Under the pieces are notes generated by a model. That model was not told the origin of the DNA. It worked only from the letters and a program-made list of their open reading frames with translations, and searched no databases. This document shows, piece after piece, positions 21,791 through 31,555 of a stretch of 64,000 nt of DNA (positions are counted from its first letter, which is position 1; each line of letters opens with the position of its first letter). Made by a program: the position numbers and the translations under genes. Origin of the DNA: Tremella fuciformis (Eukaryota; Basidiomycota; Tremellomycetes; Tremellales; Tremellaceae); NCBI GenBank assembly GCA_032768795.1, contig CP136490.1:4402001-4466000 (forward strand), read 5' to 3'.

Positions 21791-23065
21791 ATGAGTGCTT
21801 CCACTCGCCAACTACGGTCGCATGTCGACCCGGACTCGGAGGACCTCGACACTCCTACGGAGGTTGAGGAACTCCGACGTCAGATACTCGAGCTTCGCCA
21901 AGCCAAGGAGCAGAGCGACTCGGCCCTAGCGGCCGCCCGTCTCGCATTGGCCGAACGGGCCACCCCGGCAACCACTCATCACACGGGAGCCGCGCAAGGT
22001 ACACCCCTGGAAGAGATCACGGACACGGATCTCGACCACGACCACTCGCCGCTCGAGTCCGCTCAGAGGATTTCGAACGCGACGAGATCCTTCAAGGTGA
22101 ACCCCCCAGATGAATATCACGGTGACCGCGATAAGCTACCGCAATACATTACCCAGGTACGAATGTACCTTAGCATGCAAGGCGGTGGCCTGGACTCGCG
22201 GAGGCAAGTCATTTGGGCGGCATCCTACCTACGGGGAAATGCCCTTCGTTGGTGGGAACCGTACTTCAACAGGCCGAAAATCGAACAACCCCTTTTTTGC
22301 TCCGACTTGGACCATTTCATTTCCGAGTTACAGGACATGTTCGGCGACCCGGATAGACACCGAATTGCGGTGCAGCGACTCAAGAAACTGTCGCAAACCC
22401 GCACGGTCTCGGAATACTATGCACGATTCCTGGCGATCTCAGCCGATGTGGAGTATGAGGACCGTAGCCTACGAGACATGTTCGAGTCGGGTCTGCGACC
22501 CGAGATCCGCCTGGCCATAGCGAATCGCGAGCACGAGCCCAGATCCCTAAAAGAGCTGGCGGACATAGCGATTCGTCTCAATGTACAGCAGGACAGTGTC
22601 CGCAACAACTTGCTGCAGCGCAAGCCGGAGCGAGCTACCTCGAAAAGGTTCGGCGAGGCGCCGGCGACAACTCACTCTCGCGACCGCGCCGACAGACCTT
22701 CGAGGGACTACGTTCGATCCCCGAATCCGCCCTCTCGACCCCCGACCAACCAGAGATATCGGAAGGACGACGGACACTCGAGGGGTAGGATCTCGCCCAG
22801 CGAAAGACAGCGACGGATGGACAAAAACCTGTGTCTATACTGTGAGAGCCCGGATCACATTGTAGCCAACTGCCCCACGGCCCCGAAAACGCGAGCTCCT
22901 CGAAACAGCCCCGCATCGGGGGCGAACGCAGTCCGCCTCAATGGTATTAGACACGAATCACCGAACGCGAACGCCAACCTCGATCATACGAAATTCGACA
23001 AAGACGATTCGGAAAACAAGTTGGCGTACCCCAGCCCCGCGGCGGCGAGGTACGCCTCAGCGTGA
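21791..23065 (+). CDS. gag: Gag of element 1
   Basis: 424 residues from ATG 21791. It forms the particle that packages the element RNA. A coiled-coil start (PTEVEELRRQILELRQAKEQ) is followed by the retrotransposon Gag fold (region WAASYLRGNALRWWEPYF, FGDPDRHRIAVQRLKKLSQT, YYARFLAISADVEY) and one CCHC zinc knuckle CLYCESPDHIVANC near residue 351. The stop at 23063-23065 overlaps the pol frame, which is in the -1 phase. No perfect X-XXY-YYZ slippery heptamer was found in the overlap I read. Confidence 0.9.
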   Translation: MSASTRQLRSHVDPDSEDLDTPTEVEELRRQILELRQAKEQSDSALAAARLALAERATPATTHHTGAAQGTPLEEITDTDLDHDHSPLESAQRISNATRSFKVNPPDEYHGDRDKLPQYITQVRMYLSMQGGGLDSRRQVIWAASYLRGNALRWWEPYFNRPKIEQPLFCSDLDHFISELQDMFGDPDRHRIAVQRLKKLSQTRTVSEYYARFLAISADVEYEDRSLRDMFESGLRPEIRLAIANREHEPRSLKELADIAIRLNVQQDSVRNNLLQRKPERATSKRFGEAPATTHSRDRADRPSRDYVRSPNPPSRPPTNQRYRKDDGHSRGRISPSERQRRMDKNLCLYCESPDHIVANCPTAPKTRAPRNSPASGANAVRLNGIRHESPNANANLDHTKFDKDDSENKLAYPSPAAARYASA

Positions 23066-23535
23066 CCGCCACCTTCGCCGCACTCCCAATCTCGACGCCA
23101 GCTATTCCTGATACCCCAGACCTTTTCCATATACCTGTCGCGATCGCAAACAAACAATCACTAGTCTCCCGAGCGCTGCTCGACACCGGGGCCTCCCGGA
23201 ACTTTATAGAGAAAACCTACGCCATCGAGTCGAAACTCGAATTGCGCCCTTCTAGAATCAAACAGACCCTACGATTAGCGGATGGCTCCCGCAGCGCTAT
23301 CGAACAAGAGGTTACCCTCACCCTCTTGCTAGGGGAAGGGTTCCAGCCTTACACAGCTACATTTCTGGTCGCCAGACTAGATGTGGGCCCCATCATCCTT
23401 GGGGCGCCATTCTTTAAAGAAGTCAAGCCAACGCTCGACTGGGATAACCTGGCCATTCAACCTCCTCCCTCGAGATCACACCAGGGCAAGTCGGGAAAAC
23501 TAAAAGCAATCTCCCTCATCTCGGCCGAGGCATTC

Positions 23536-23970
23536 TGTCACGACGGCCACGCCCTCGACGACCTACGCACGTGACCGACACCTCTCACGTGGCCGACACG
23601 TGACCTACCTCGGGCTGGAGAACCTCGACGAGGGAGTAGACGTTGGATGAACGCGCGACGACGGGAGGCAGGCGCAGAGTCATATAGGATGCCCCGGGCG
23701 CCCGTCGTAGTTCTTCAGCACTCTCTGATTGAGTCTCATGGATCACCATTGACGATCTCACTCTCTCCGTGGCACGCAGCGTGGCTGAGTCGCACTCACG
23801 CTGTATCCTCGACGACCTTGTTACCTCGACGACCTTGTAACCTCGACGAGGATCCAACCTCGACGAGGATCCTACCTCGACATCCTCGTTTCTACCCCTT
23901 TATCCTTTATTCTTGACTCTGATATTGTGCGAGAGGGCCTCTGCCAACGGGAGAGCGCAGCATCGTGACA
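23536..23970 (+). repeat. 5' LTR of element 2
   Basis: 435 bp, read as identical to 31121-31555. It has three CACGTG sites at 23568, 23586 and 23597, a TATA-like CATATAG near 23681-23687, and direct repeats of ACCTCGACGA from about 23812 to 23885. Confidence 0.95.
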
Positions 23971-23972
23971 GT

Positions 23973-23985
23973 ATCAGAGAGTGCT
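23973..23985 (+). promoter_or_regulatory. Self-priming primer-binding site of element 2
   Basis: ATCAGAGAGTGCT is the exact reverse complement of 23717-23729 in the LTR and starts two nucleotides after the LTR, the same offset as in element 1. Position 23717 lies about 33 nt after a TATA-like box, consistent with it being the transcript 5' end. Confidence 0.7.
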
Positions 23986-24132
23986 ATTACCTCTTCGCAC
24001 AACCACGCACACCCGGGGCATATGCCCATCGAGACTCGACGTTCGACATCACTCAACCCGAACCACGAGCACCAAGCTTTACCACAGTCCCTTCGTCTTC
24101 CTCCTGCTAGCCGGTCTAGCACACCCAACAAC

Positions 24133-25101
24133 ATGGCGGATCAGGCTTCCCTCGCTCAGATCCTGCAACAGCTCGTTGCCATCGAGGCTCGACGAGCCAA
24201 CTCCCCCGCTCCCTCGACCAACGCATCATCGAGCGAGCCAAAGGCCAACCCGCCCGACACTTTCGATGGCTCAAAGCCGGAGAAACTCGAAGGATTCCTC
24301 ATGCAATGTAACATCGTCTTTCGGCTACAGCCTTCGAAGTTCACAGAGGAGTCCAAGGTCATTTACGCCATCTCCTTTCTCAGAGGATTCGTTCAGGACG
24401 CTATCCAACCTCTCGCGTCGGGAGACGAGCTCGACGAGAAGATCAGTAGCTTCCAGAGGCTGTCGAAATACTTGAGGGACAACTTCGGAGACCCCGACAT
24501 CAAGGGGACCGCTCAGAGGCGATACTTCGACTTGAAGCAGACCGGATCAGCGGCAGAGTACTTCGCGAAGCTTAGGGAGTACCTGGCGGTCTTGGGATGG
24601 GAAGCCAACGAGCAAGCTAGAGCTAGGGCGCTCGAGGGCCTCTCAGACAATCTTCGAGACGAGGTTGCTCGGACCACAGTGGAGCTGGAGACCTTCGGAG
24701 AGCTTCAGTCCTATGTCATCAAGTTGGACAACAGGCTCAGGGCAAGGGAGGCTGAGAAGAAGGCAGAGGTCAAGCGGTACGAAGAAGCTCGACGACGACC
24801 AGCCCCGACTACCCAGCAGCAAGCTGCTCTCCCTGCCTCGTCGACCTACCGACCTCTCCCGCCGATCCCGTCGACGCGTCCATCGCCAGCCCCTAGTGGC
24901 CCGCCTGGTTTCAGGTCAACGCCTCCTGGAGGTCTCGACCCTGCCGAACGTCAGAGGAGGAACGAGCAGCGCCTCTGTTTCCAATGCGGCGGAGTCGGTC
25001 ATTTCGCCAACGCCTGTGTTCCCGGGCAACGACCTCCCGTTCCTCGAGGCAGCCCTGCACCCGGCCGACCTATCGTCAAGCAGGAGGACCCAAAAGCTTG
25101 A
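24133..25101 (+). CDS. gag: Gag of element 2
   Basis: 322 residues from the ATG at 24133 (MADQASLAQILQQLVAIEAR); the frame is open upstream but that part overlaps the primer site and LTR. Gag fold blocks: PPDTFDGSKPEKLEGFL, VIYAISFLRGFVQDAIQPL and AEYFAKLREYLAVLGW. A single CCHC knuckle CFQCGGVGHFANAC lies near the C-terminus. The stop at 25099-25101 follows two codons after a slippery heptamer, and pol continues in the -1 frame. Confidence 0.9.
   Translation: MADQASLAQILQQLVAIEARRANSPAPSTNASSSEPKANPPDTFDGSKPEKLEGFLMQCNIVFRLQPSKFTEESKVIYAISFLRGFVQDAIQPLASGDELDEKISSFQRLSKYLRDNFGDPDIKGTAQRRYFDLKQTGSAAEYFAKLREYLAVLGWEANEQARARALEGLSDNLRDEVARTTVELETFGELQSYVIKLDNRLRAREAEKKAEVKRYEEARRRPAPTTQQQAALPASSTYRPLPPIPSTRPSPAPSGPPGFRSTPPGGLDPAERQRRNEQRLCFQCGGVGHFANACVPGQRPPVPRGSPAPGRPIVKQEDPKA
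25089..25095 (+). promoter_or_regulatory. Programmed -1 frameshift site of element 2
   Basis: CCCAAAA, read in the gag phase as C-CCA-AAA, fits the X-XXY-YYZ rule. It lies just before the gag stop (GCT TGA) and puts ribosomes into the pol frame reading SLRDAENIREVQ. Confidence 0.65.
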
Positions 25102-28100
25102 GGGACGCTGAGAACATACGAGAGGTCCAGCGGCCCCATCAAGACATCCTCTCGGCCACCTCCCCTCCCCATTCACCTCCCAACCCCCCTGTATCACAAT
25201 CACCTTTAATCCCGAACCTCGACGAAGAAGCGAAAGATGAGAGGGCACTGGTTGCCACGGACGGAATAGCTAGTGATGAGGAGGCATGCATTCGTGGTGA
25301 GGTTTGCTGTTTAGGCAGAGAGCAGGCTGTCGTGTCAGGAAGCGTCAATCAAGTCGACGGGGTGAAGGTGCTGCTCGACACCGGGGCCACTGGTAACTTC
25401 GTCGACTCTGTGTTCGTTGAACGGCATCACATCCCCTGTTACCCACTCCCTCGACCCCGGCAACTCCTCCTCTTTGACGGCAAACCAAGCTCAGCAGGAC
25501 AAGTAGAAAAGGGAGTGACGGGAACAGTAAAAGTCCTAGGCGGTGAAGGAAAGGAAGAGTTAGGTGTGACAACATTGGCAGGAGCGGACGTGGTGTTGGG
25601 ATATGACTGGATGAAGGAGAACGGTGTGATATTGGATGCTGGAAGGAAGAAGGCGACAAGGAAGAGGACAGGCGGGAAAGAGACGAACCAGGAGAACGGA
25701 CCACAGAACCTCGACGAGGTCTCTCGACTATCAGGAACATTGGAGACCAAGGCGGAAAGGCGACAAGGTAGACGAAGGAGCAGGCGATCGAAGGCGAACA
25801 GCATTGAGCTCCCATTCAACCGATGGGAGCAGAACCAGGGAAATACAGTCGAGCTATGCGGCACAGTGACCGAGGAGTTGAGCGAGAAGGAGGCATATAT
25901 CGACGTCCTACCCGACTATGACGAGTACGAACTCAGCCCAGAAGAGGAAGCAGCCGTGCAACATCTTGTCCCGGAGCGATATCACGAATACCTCGAGGTC
26001 TTCCATCCTCGACGAGGGGTAGAGACGCTTGCTCCAAGTAGAGAATACGACCTACGCATCACGCTTAAACCTGGAGCCGACCTACGAGTGGCCCCGCTGT
26101 ATAGCCTGAACCCAGATCAGATGGATGCGCTCGACAAGTTGCTGGATCGAGAGAGAAAGGCTGGAAGGATTCGACCCTCGAACTCGCCCTATGGGTCACC
26201 AAGCTTCTTCGTACCAAAGAAGGCCCAAGGAGAACTGAGAATGGTTGTCGACTATCGCAAGCTCAACGAGATGACGGTGCCAGACGCGTATCCGCTACCC
26301 CTGATATCCCAAGTGACCGACGACCTAGCCAAGTCGAGATACTACACGAAGCTCGACTTGCCGGGAGCATACCAGCTGCTCCGGATGGCTCCTGGACATG
26401 AGAAGTTCACAGCATTCCGTACCCCTCGAGGAATGTTCGAGTCACTGGTGGTGCGAGACGGACTTCGGAACGCGCCGAGCGTGTTCCAACACTTCTTGAA
26501 CGAAGTCCTGCACGAATTCCTGGGAAAAGGGGTCATCATCTACATCGACGACATTCTCATCCATGCGGAGAACCTCGAGGAACTTAGGAGATTGACTAAG
26601 GCGGTGCTGGAGGCGTTGCGGAAGGCTGGACTGTTTGTGAAGGCGTCTAAGTCGGAGTTCGAGCAGACTAAGGTGAAGTTCTTGGGCTTCATCATCTCGC
26701 ACGAGGGCGTCGAGGCTGACAGTGGGTATGTCGAGGGTGTTCGCAATTTCCCTACCCCTCGAAACCTACACGAAACTCGACGGTTCCTCGGTCTTGCGAG
26801 CTATTACCGACGCTTCGTACCGCAATTCTCCAAGCTCGCTGGGCCTCTCTCGCACCTCACAAGGAAGGATATCGACTTCCATTGGGGAGATGGACAGCAG
26901 TGGGCGTTCGAGGAGATCAAGAGGCGAATGAGCGAAGCACCAGTGATCGCTCACTTCAACCCGACGTTCGAGACTATCATCCAGACAGACGCCTCGGTCT
27001 ACGGATGGGGGTTCATCATCTCGCAGGTGAACTCCTCGACAGGACAAGAACACCCTGTTGCAGTCGAGTCGGGTGCCTTCTCAGGAGCGGAGCTCAACTA
27101 CACCACCACGGAGAAAGAGTTCCTCGCGATCGTCATGGCCTTCAAGCGGCGTCGGCATCTCCTTCTGCAGGTTACCTCGACGATCTTGACCGACCATCTC
27201 AACCTCACATACTGGATGGAGCCACAGAAACTCAGCCCTCGAGTTGCGAGATGGGTGGATACCCTAGCTGGCTTCTCATACAAGATCGTCTACCGACCAG
27301 GAACCAAGGCAGCCTACCCGGATGCATTATCGAGGAGAGCCGACTATATTCCACAGGGCAAGAACGCAGAACCAGAGCTAGTCCAAGCCCTGCCAAGCTT
27401 CGACAAGGAGAGTACGGCCACGTCCAGTCTGGGCTACATGTTGCGAGCGCTGGTGGAAGACGAAGAAGGAGGAGAAGACGAAGAAGGAGAAGAAGACGAG
27501 GAAGGAGAATTGAGGGGATTGTCTCGAGGAGAATTAAAGGAAGGGCAGGGCGGAGATGAGGACTTGAAGGATACATTGGAGGAGCTTGGGGAGTTAAGAG
27601 GGGAGAAGAGGATTACGAAGGAGGAGAACCCAAGGGCATGGTCATTGGCAAAAAGACTGGGCCTCGACGAGGCAAGCAAGTTCAAGTTCGACGAGGATGG
27701 CCTGCTCAGGATCAACGGGCGACTCTACATCCCGGACATCAAACAGGCAAGAGTAAAGGTCATGCGGGATCACCACGAGGGGCAATTGGCTGGACATCCT
27801 GGAGTTGCGAAGATGCTGGAGCTGGTTAGGAGGGAGTACTGTTGGTTGGGACTAAGACGGGATGTGGAGAAGTATGTGAGAGGGTGTGCAGTGTGTCAGC
27901 GGTGCAAACCGGTGCGTCAGCGTCCCCATGGACTGTTACACAGCCTGGAGATTGCTGACAGGCCATGGTCCTCGATATCCATGGACTTCATCGAGGAGCT
28001 TCCCGCCAGCTCGGGCTTCAACTCGATCCTTGTCGTCGTCGACCGGCTCACCAAATGGGCTATCTTCATCCCTACGACAACTCGGCTCAACACGGCAGGC

Positions 28101-29063
28101 CTGGTCGACCTTGTCCTCGACAATGTGGTAGCGCAGCATGGGCTACCCACGAGCATCATCTCGGATAGAGGAAGCAAGTTCACCAGCAAGCTGTGGGGGG
28201 CAATGTGCAACACCCTCGGCATCAAGGTCAGCCTCTCGACGGCCTTCCACCCTCAGACGGATGGGCAGACAGAGAGGACAAATCAAGCTCTCGAGCAATA
28301 CCTGAGGATCTTCTGCGACTACAAGCAAGACAACTGGGCTACCCTTCTCCAGCGGGCGGCGTTCGCGTACAACAACTCAATGCATTCGGCAATCATGATG
28401 ACGCCGTTTGAAGCAAATTTCGGCTACGCCCCAAGGTGGGCAGAATCCATCGTCGTCGAGGGAGAGGCTCGAGAGATCCCATCAGTCGTCGAGAAGTTTG
28501 CTTCGCTCGAGGAGGTGCACGCGTTGTGCAAGAAGAACATCGAGCTCGCCAATGAAGCATACGCTAGAGGGTATAATGCCAAGCATCAGGAGGCCCCCGA
28601 GATGAAGGTAGGGGACCAAGTGATGCTGTCGATGGAAAACATACAAACTCGACGACCCTCGAAGAAGCTCGACTTGAAATGGTGTGGACCCTACAGGATC
28701 ATCGCAAAGGCGGGCAGCGCGTACAAGCTTGAGCTGCCCGACACAATGAAGGTCAATCCAGTCTTTTCGGTGGACCGACTCAAGGTATTCGAGCCACCGA
28801 CGCTCCCAGGACAAACATACGATCCGCCAGGGCCTGTGGAAGTCGACGAGGAAGGGGAATCATTCGAGGTGAAGAGGATCATCGACTCGAGGAAAAGGAG
28901 AGGGCGATTGGAGTACAAGGTGGAGTGGCTCGGGTATGAGGGAACGGATGAGGCGACGACATGGGAACCGGCAGGGAACATTGATGGAGCCTGGGCGAGC
29001 ATTGAGAAGTTCCACAAGGAGAACCCGGAGAAGCCAGGAGGCCAAGCAGCAACCAGGGCCTAA
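25095..29063 (+). CDS. pol: Pol of element 2: protease, reverse transcriptase, RNase H, integrase, chromodomain
   Basis: About 1,322 residues, expressed as a Gag-Pol frameshift product. In order: aspartic protease (VLLDTGATGNFVDS, VVLGYDWMKENG); RT (VDYRKLNEMTVPDAYPLPL, and the intact active site IYIDDILIHA at about 26,538); RNase H (QTDASVYGWGFIISQ); a Glu/Gly-rich linker at 27,450-27,600; integrase zinc motif (H-xn-H, CAVCQRCKP), catalytic SMDF, SDRG and QTERTN; the GPYRIIAKAGSAYKLELP block; and a C-terminal chromodomain (FEVKRIIDSRKRRGRLEYKV, EWLGYEG, TTWEPAGNI). The chromodomain would direct insertion to marked chromatin. No inactivating change is seen. Confidence 0.93.
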   Translation, partial: SLRDAENIREVQRPHQDILSATSPPHSPPNPPVSQSPLIPNLDEEAKDERALVATDGIASDEEACIRGEVCCLGREQAVVSGSVNQVDGVKVLLDTGATGNFVDSVFVERHHIPCYPLPRPRQLLLFDGKPSSAGQVEKGVTGTVKVLGGEGKEELGVTTLAGADVVLGYDWMKENGVILDAGRKKATRKRTGGKETNQENGPQNLDEVSRLSGTLETKAERRQGRRRSRRSKANSIELPFNRWEQNQGNTVELCGTVTEELSEKEAYIDVLPDYDEYELSPEEEAAVQHLVPERYHEYLEVFHPRRGVETLAPSREYDLRITLKPGADLRVAPLYSLNPDQMDALDKLLDRERKAGRIRPSNSPYGSPSFFVPKKAQGELRMVVDYRKLNEMTVPDAYPLPLISQVTDDLAKSRYYTKLDLPGAYQLLRMAPGHEKFTAFRTPRGMFESLVVRDGLRNAPSVFQHFLNEVLHEFLGKGVIIYIDDILIHAENLEELRRLTKAVLEALRKAGLFVKASKSEFEQTKVKFLGFIISHEGVEADSGYVEGVRNFPTPRNLHETRRFLGLASYYRRFVPQFSKLAGPLSHLTRKDIDFHWGDGQQWAFEEIKRRMSEAPVIAHFNPTFETIIQTDASVYGWGFIISQVNSSTGQEHPVAVESGAFSGAELNYTTTEKEFLAIVMAFKRRRHLLLQVTSTILTDHLNLTYWMEPQKLSPRVARWVDTLAGFSYKIVYRPGTKAAYPDALSRRADYIPQGKNAEPELVQALPSFDKESTATSSLGYMLRALVEDEEGGEDEEGEEDEEGELRGLSRGELKEGQGGDEDLKDTLEELGELRGEKRITKEENPRAWSLAKRLGLDEASKFKFDEDGLLRINGRLYIPDIKQARVKVMRDHHEGQLAGHPGVAKMLELVRREYCWLGLRRDVEKYVRGCAVCQRCKPVRQRPHGLLHSLEIADRPWSSISMDFIEELPASSGFNSILVVVDRLTKWAIFIPTTTRLNTAGLVDLVLDNVVAQHGLPTSIISDRGSKFTSKLWGAMCNTLGIKVSLSTAFHPQTDGQTERTNQALEQYLRIFCDYKQDNWATLLQRAAFAYNNSMHSAIMMTPFEANFGYAPRWAESIVVEGEAREIPSVVEKFASLEEVHALCKKNIELANEAYARGYNAKHQEAPEMKVGDQVMLSMENIQTRRPSKKLDLKWCGPYRIIAKAGSAYKLELPDTMKVNPVFSVDRLKVFEPPTLPGQTYDPPGPVEVDEEGESFEVKRIIDSRKRRGRLEYKVEWLGYEGTDEATTWEPAGNIDGAWASIEKFHKENPEKPGGQAATRA

Positions 29064-29186
29064 GTGAAGCAGCGACAGAGCATAGGCTGAGAAGCAGTGA
29101 GCGGTGAGAGACATACATGCGGCAAGATACAAGAGTCAAGACGGCAAAAGCAAGAAGCAAGAAGTAAGAGACAAGACAAGCTACGG

Positions 29187-30780
29187 TCAAGATGTTCCCT
29201 CGAGAAACTCCCCAAGTGTCAACTCGTCGAAGTTAACACCCAAGTCACCTGCGATGTCTCGCGCCCGTGAGATAAAGTAGGTACGCATCGGTGCTTGAGT
29301 CTCTCGGCGAGCGAAGTGACTCAATTGAAATAACTCTTGCCACCGGCGGTCTGGGGCAGAGGTCGAGGTCATTGGAGCGGGTGGTGGTGGTGTTGGCGGC
29401 GGTAGCTGCATCATGGGAGGGGGTGGAGACCAGTGAGAAGTCCTTGATGGTCCGGCTTGAGGTACAGGATCGAGTCCGCCATCCCCTAGCCAACCCGTGC
29501 CAGCGTCATCCATCGGTTCCGGAGCAGGGGGAGGGAGCGGGCTCAGCCTACTCGTCGAGGTAGGATGCCCCGAGCGGAGCCTCTTGTGTGACAACGGTGA
29601 CGAAATGGGCGAGGACGAAGAGCGAGCCCGACGTTTCCCTCTTCCCTTTCCCTTCCCTTTCTTCCCAGAAGCCTTGACCGTGCCCGCTAGGTCGATGTTG
29701 GCGAGGCCAGCAGCCAAGGTCGTCGACGTGGACCGGGCTGCAGCGAGTCGGCCGGAGCGTCGGGCGCCGGGCGTGACGGGCGAGGGAGACGTGCCGCGGG
29801 CGAAGGACACCTGACGGCGCCGTGCCGATGACGAGGGGCCAGGAGTTACCGTGCCGAACGAGCAGGCCAGGGTGCCGCACGTTAAGCACTTCACTTTCTT
29901 GCCTTCCTCGACGATGCGACACGGGAGGTCGTCCGCGACACATGCCTCGCATCGCTCATCTCCCTCCAGGACTCGGATCGGCCGTGAACCCGCTTGTTGC
30001 TGAATGTCAGAGGATACCAAGTAGCTAACAATACTCACCCGGGCCCATGTCAGAGATCTGTTGTATCCCCGCTGTCCTCGGTCGGGGTAGTGGGAGCCTA
30101 CTGATCAGTTTGGGCGAAGCTTGCAGACTTTACTCACCAAAGAATGAACGGTCCAATGGCTCTGACTCCGGGACCGGCAGTCCCCATCCCTTCTTCACAT
30201 AGTATGCCTCCTCGGAGGCATTTCGCGGGTCAAATCGCCGGCTAGGAGAAATCTCCTCCTCGGACAAGCTCGACGATGCCGGAGTGTCGGGCGCTAGCTC
30301 GTCCACATCAGCCTCTACATCCAACTCCTCCTCCCCCTCTTCCTGTGGGACAGCCGCGGCAGGCGCATCGCTGAGTAGCTCCGCAGCTTGTTCGTCGGGC
30401 GGTGGGATGGCTCCGACGGCGGGGAGTGGAACAGCCTCGTCGACTGTTGGGATGTCGGCAGTCGAGGCGGCTTGCGTGGGGGATGGGAAGGGGGTGCCTT
30501 CGGGTTGGGCGGTGCCGGCACGAGATGGGGATGGGTTGGACATCGAGTCGACACTGACAGTCTCAAATCGAGAATCGGTTTCTGTGCAGAGTGTTACTGA
30601 CCCGTCTGAGTCAGAAGATGCCTCGTCTATAGTTGCCGTAGGGGTTGTAGGAGAAGGATAGGACAGCGCGTTGTCTAGAGAACTGCTGTCGAAGAGGATG
30701 TAGGGAGATGGAGGGGGCGAGCTTGTGGTGAAGGTGGATGCGTCGAGTGTTCTTGGTCTCGAGAGGTGTAGCCAGGGCAT
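29187..30780 (-). CDS. Antisense spliced accessory gene of element 2, cysteine-rich protein
   Basis: Lies between pol and the 3' LTR on the opposite strand, tail to tail with pol. Three predicted exons (30138-30780, 30039-30100, 29187-29999), with GTGAGT donors and CAG acceptors, join in frame to 505 residues. The N-terminal half is acidic, Pro/Ser-rich and disordered. The second joint leads into the cysteine cluster C-x2-C-x6-C-x10-C-x2-C-x4-C (DERCEACVADDLPC, KCLTCGTLACSFG), probably zinc-binding. A Lys/Arg-rich stretch (KKGKGKGRGKRRARSSS) looks like a nuclear signal. The C-terminus reads FISRARDIAGDLGVNFDELT. I do not recognise the family. A similar gene occupies the same place in element 1. 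Confidence 0.65.
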
Positions 30781-31120
30781 AAGGCGTGAGTTGAGGTTGA
30801 TGGTGGGGATGAGAGCGCTGACGCCCTCTCCCCCCTCTGTTTATGTCGTTTTCGAGCATCCCGCGACATGGCGACGCCCTCGAGCAACACGAGGCTACCT
30901 CGACGACGGATTGGCAGTCCTTTCACCGTTTCCTTGACGACCGCTCGACGACTTGTCGCCAGAGTTTCGCTCCCGTTACAAGCGACGTCATTCGACTGCT
31001 ATCTCGACTCATGGATCGGCAATGCGGGTGTGCTCGACGAGGACGAGGACGAGGATGAAGGCTGGAGTGGATGGAGATAGCGCGTGTCTCGCAGGAGCTC
31101 GACTTCAAAGGTGGGCAGAG

Positions 31121-31555
31121 TGTCACGACGGCCACGCCCTCGACGACCTACGCACGTGACCGACACCTCTCACGTGGCCGACACGTGACCTACCTCGGGC
31201 TGGAGAACCTCGACGAGGGAGTAGACGTTGGATGAACGCGCGACGACGGGAGGCAGGCGCAGAGTCATATAGGATGCCCCGGGCGCCCGTCGTAGTTCTT
31301 CAGCACTCTCTGATTGAGTCTCATGGATCACCATTGACGATCTCACTCTCTCCGTGGCACGCAGCGTGGCTGAGTCGCACTCACGCTGTATCCTCGACGA
31401 CCTTGTTACCTCGACGACCTTGTAACCTCGACGAGGATCCAACCTCGACGAGGATCCTACCTCGACATCCTCGTTTCTACCCCTTTATCCTTTATTCTTG
31501 ACTCTGATATTGTGCGAGAGGGCCTCTGCCAACGGGAGAGCGCAGCATCGTGACA
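31121..31555 (+). repeat. 3' LTR of element 2
   Basis: 435 bp, read as identical to the 5' copy. It is preceded by the purine-rich AAAGGTGGGCAGAG (31107-31120), the likely plus-strand primer. Confidence 0.95.

Larger units (their letters stand above)
23536..31555 (+). mobile_element. Ty3/gypsy chromovirus, element 2, complete, nested in element 1
   Basis: 8,020 bp, flanked by CATTC (23531-23535 and 31556-31560). Identical 435-bp LTRs begin TGTCACGACGG and end CATCGTGACA. It holds gag, pol with intact motifs, and an antisense spliced gene. All reading frames are open, so it may be an active copy. Confidence 0.95.

Noticed and set aside
27450..27600. Glu/Gly-rich stretch in element-2 pol as a frameshift scar
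   Set aside because: The frame is continuous and integrase motifs follow in phase, so it is a low-complexity linker between RNase H and integrase.
31498..31555. Start of element 1 second pol frame placed inside the LTR
   Set aside because: The first residues come from the element-2 LTR reading in phase by chance. True element-1 coding resumes at 31556 after the duplication.
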